Below are positions 15,743 to 16,555 of a stretch of DNA of 16,555 nucleotides, piece by piece; position 1 is the stretch's first letter; each line of letters begins with the position of its first letter. The position numbers and the translations under genes are program-made. The notes below the pieces were generated by a model that saw nothing but the letters and a program-made list of their open reading frames with translations, did not search any database and was not told where the DNA came from. The DNA lies in assembly GCA_900313345.1 (NCBI GenBank), contig OMQW01000021.1:1-16555 (forward strand), given 5' to 3'. This stretch comes from an uncultured Eubacteriales bacterium (GTDB taxonomy: Bacteria > Bacillota_I > Bacilli_A > RF39 > UBA660).

Positions 15743-15882
15743 TGAAATTATCAGATGAAAGTTTAGAAAAAATAGAAGGAGGAGAGGTTGGTATATGGGT
15801 ATATTTAATAGTAACATCAGTAATAATATTTGCATCAGGTATAATAAATGGATATACTCACGTAAAACCTTGCAATAACTAG
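15742..15882 (+). CDS. bacteriocin precursor peptide 1, double-glycine leader
   Basis: A 46-residue peptide. The leader MKLSDESLEKIEGG has Gly13-Gly14 at -2/-1, Ile at -4, Leu at -7 and Leu at -12, which matches the C39 leader consensus. Cleavage would release a 32-residue peptide that begins EVGIWVYLIVTSVII. It is strongly hydrophobic, with a GxxxG motif (Gly33 to Gly37, GIING) and a polar tail with one Cys44. GxxxG motifs are a hallmark of two-peptide bacteriocins, where they pair the helices of the partners in the target membrane. A strong AAGGAGG (15731-15737) lies before ATG, and the start overlaps the previous stop as TAATG. Composition and position next to the exporter make a chance frame unlikely. 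Confidence 0.88.
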   Translation: MKLSDESLEKIEGGEVGIWVYLIVTSVIIFASGIINGYTHVKPCNN

Positions 15883-16043
15883 TGAAATTAAAAGAAGAAG
15901 AACTAGATAAAATAGATGGCGGTGCATTAACAAGCACTATGCTTAATGCTATAACAGCAATTGTAAGAGTATTATATGAAGCAGGAATAGGCGTAGGATC
16001 ATCTATTAGAAGAATAGAAAGTAATACTATATGCACATCATAA
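15882..16043 (+). CDS. bacteriocin precursor peptide 2, double-glycine leader
   Basis: A 53-residue peptide starting with GTG at 15882, which overlaps the TAG stop of peptide 1 as TAGTG. No Shine-Dalgarno is visible, so it probably relies on ribosomes finishing peptide 1, giving near-equal amounts of both. The leader MKLKEEELDKIDGG aligns residue for residue with that of peptide 1. The mature 39 residues (from ALTSTMLNAITAIV) have an amphipathic helix with GxxxG (Gly35 to Gly39 in GIGVG), a basic pair RR at 43-44 and one Cys51. Two adjacent, coupled precursors with matched leaders and GxxxG fit a class IIb bacteriocin pair. I find no named relative by eye. Confidence 0.87.
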   Translation: MKLKEEELDKIDGGALTSTMLNAITAIVRVLYEAGIGVGSSIRRIESNTICTS

Positions 16044-16141
16044 AAGAATCTATTTTAGTCTTTTTCAAATCCCTAATATTAGCTTTTTTATTATTGCTTA
16101 TTTATTATTTAGGTCTTAAAATAGGAATAAATATCAAATAA
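16031..16141 (+). CDS. 36-residue membrane peptide, candidate immunity protein
   Basis: ATG 16031 lies inside the end of peptide 2 in another frame (13-base overlap) and opens a frame to TAA 16141. The product is MHIIKESILVFFK followed by one hydrophobic helix (SLILAFLLLLIYYLGL) and the tail KIGINIK. Bacteriocin operons nearly always carry an immunity gene, often a small membrane protein placed after the structural genes, and this is the only candidate in that place. The overlap continues the pattern of coupled genes in the locus. No Shine-Dalgarno is evident, and a hydrophobic frame can arise by chance in T-rich DNA, so the call is tentative. Confidence 0.5.
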   Translation: MHIIKESILVFFKSLILAFLLLLIYYLGLKIGINIK

Positions 16142-16165
16142 TTTTAATAAAAATGTATAATTTTG

Positions 16166-16194
16166 TTGAAAACATATAACTTTTTTGCTATAAT
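16166..16194 (+). promoter_or_regulatory. sigma-A promoter with extended -10 for rpsU
   Basis: TTGAAA (16166-16171), 17-bp spacer, TATAAT (16189-16194) with TG at 16186-16187. Transcription should begin near 16201, closely before the GGGAGGGAG ribosome-binding site. Confidence 0.85.
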
Positions 16195-16226
16195 CTATTT
16201 AGTTATGGATGAAGGGAGGGAGAAAT

Positions 16227-16430
16227 ATGACACAAGTAACTGTTAAAAATGGAAACTTAGATATGGCTCTAAGAAAATTCAAACAAAAAGTTGCAAGAGA
16301 CGGAGTCCCTTCAGAATGCAAAAAAAGAGAGTGCTATGATAAGCCAGGAGTTAAAAGAAGATTAGCTAAAAAAGAAGGAATCAAGAACTCAAGAAAAAGA
16401 AACAAGATGAATAGAGACAGAGATTATTAA
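16227..16430 (+). CDS. rpsU: 30S ribosomal protein bS21
   Basis: The 67-residue basic protein belongs to the bS21 family of the small ribosomal subunit, which helps mRNA binding near the anti-Shine-Dalgarno region. Recognisable are MTQVTVKNGNLDMALRKFKQ, the RECYDKPGVKRRL block near the middle and the Arg/Lys-rich C-terminus. An in-frame ATG at 16209 exists, but the strong GGGAGGGAG (16214-16222) lies between the two, so ATG 16227 is the true start and gives the normal family length. It has its own promoter and terminator. It is unrelated in function to the bacteriocin locus before it. Confidence 0.96.
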   Translation: MTQVTVKNGNLDMALRKFKQKVARDGVPSECKKRECYDKPGVKRRLAKKEGIKNSRKRNKMNRDRDY

Positions 16431-16453
16431 AAGAAGCGTTAAGCTTCTTTTTT
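16431..16453 (+). terminator. rho-independent terminator of rpsU
   Basis: AAGAAGC (16431-16437) and GCTTCTT (16443-16449) form a stem with a 5-base loop, followed by a T-run. Confidence 0.9.
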
Positions 16454-16475
16454 GTGTAAACTATCTATTTTTTTA

Positions 16476-16504
16476 TTTACTTTTTTTAAAATATTAAGTA
16501 TACT
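16476..16504 (+). promoter_or_regulatory. sigma-A promoter for the gene leaving the window
   Basis: TTTACT (16476-16481), 17 bp, TATACT (16499-16504). It lies 36 bases upstream of the start codon at 16541. Confidence 0.5.
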
Positions 16505-16540
16505 TAGAATGTAAAATAAGCAAGTAAGGTAGGAGATTAT

Positions 16541-16555
16541 ATGAAGAATAAGAAA
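16541..16555 (+). CDS. start of an unidentified gene, cut by the window edge
   Basis: Only five codons are visible (MKNKK). AGGAGA at about 16531-16536 precedes ATG at a good distance. The Lys-rich start would suit a signal peptide, as in the pseudogene at the other end of the window, but nothing more can be said. Confidence 0.6.

Noticed and set aside
15704..16036. A 110-codon minus-strand frame opposite the bacteriocin precursors
   Set aside because: The plus strand holds two peptides with matching Gly-Gly leaders and coupled starts; the minus frame has no plausible start signal.
16209..16226. Longer start for rpsU at ATG 16209
   Set aside because: The strong Shine-Dalgarno lies after this ATG, and the extra residues would simply translate it.
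1..16555. CRISPR arrays, insertion sequences or phage genes
   Set aside because: I saw no regularly spaced repeats, transposase or integrase motifs, or phage structural genes on either strand.

Overview
The window is very AT-rich and codes like a low-GC Gram-positive bacterium: AGA for arginine, strong Shine-Dalgarno sites, and T-tract terminators. The pair spoIIGA-sigE marks an endospore-forming lineage of Bacillota. Small proteins, a CCA-encoding tRNA-Arg (CCT), many short membrane proteins and heavy gene decay suggest an uncultured, host-associated member of the Bacilli or a related erysipelotrichal or RF39-like group. The taxonomic placement is inference only.

Layout. Positions 1-1496 hold two divergent broken genes: a secreted surface protein (minus strand) and a class B sortase (plus strand). 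A minus-strand tRNA-Arg(CCT) follows. Positions 1667-2553 are a two-gene unit, a glyoxalase-II-like hydrolase and a small membrane protein, closed by a strong terminator. Positions 2576-3996 are spoIIGA and sigE, the sporulation protease and its sigma factor substrate. Positions 4038-6659 are pyruvate phosphate dikinase, with its own promoter inside the end of sigE. Positions 6717-7709 are two more broken genes, a small membrane protein and an XRE regulator. Positions 7802-8842 are a membrane-anchored transglutaminase-like protein whose -10 box lies inside a 26-bp palindrome. Positions 9047-9614 are a broken HD-domain protein, followed by a stand-alone Smr-domain protein at 9660-9908. Positions 9987-13076 are a two-gene envelope operon behind a consensus promoter: a cysteine-rich anchored protein and a 636-residue protein with internal repeats and an acidic tail. 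A second tRNA-Arg(TCT) is at 13135-13211.

The most interesting part is 13309-16141, a compact bacteriocin locus. A C39-peptidase ABC exporter is followed by a small one-pass accessory protein. Next come two very short genes, each with a 14-residue double-glycine leader and a GxxxG motif in the mature part, and then a 36-residue membrane peptide that could give immunity. All five reading frames overlap the next one. The layout and motifs match a two-peptide (class IIb) bacteriocin: the exporter would cleave each leader after Gly-Gly and export the two peptides together. The window ends with rpsU (bS21) and the first five codons of another gene.

At least five genes are clearly inactivated, mostly by in-frame stop codons plus a few one-base frameshifts, while neighbouring genes are intact. 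This looks like real gene decay; read-level errors remain an alternative.
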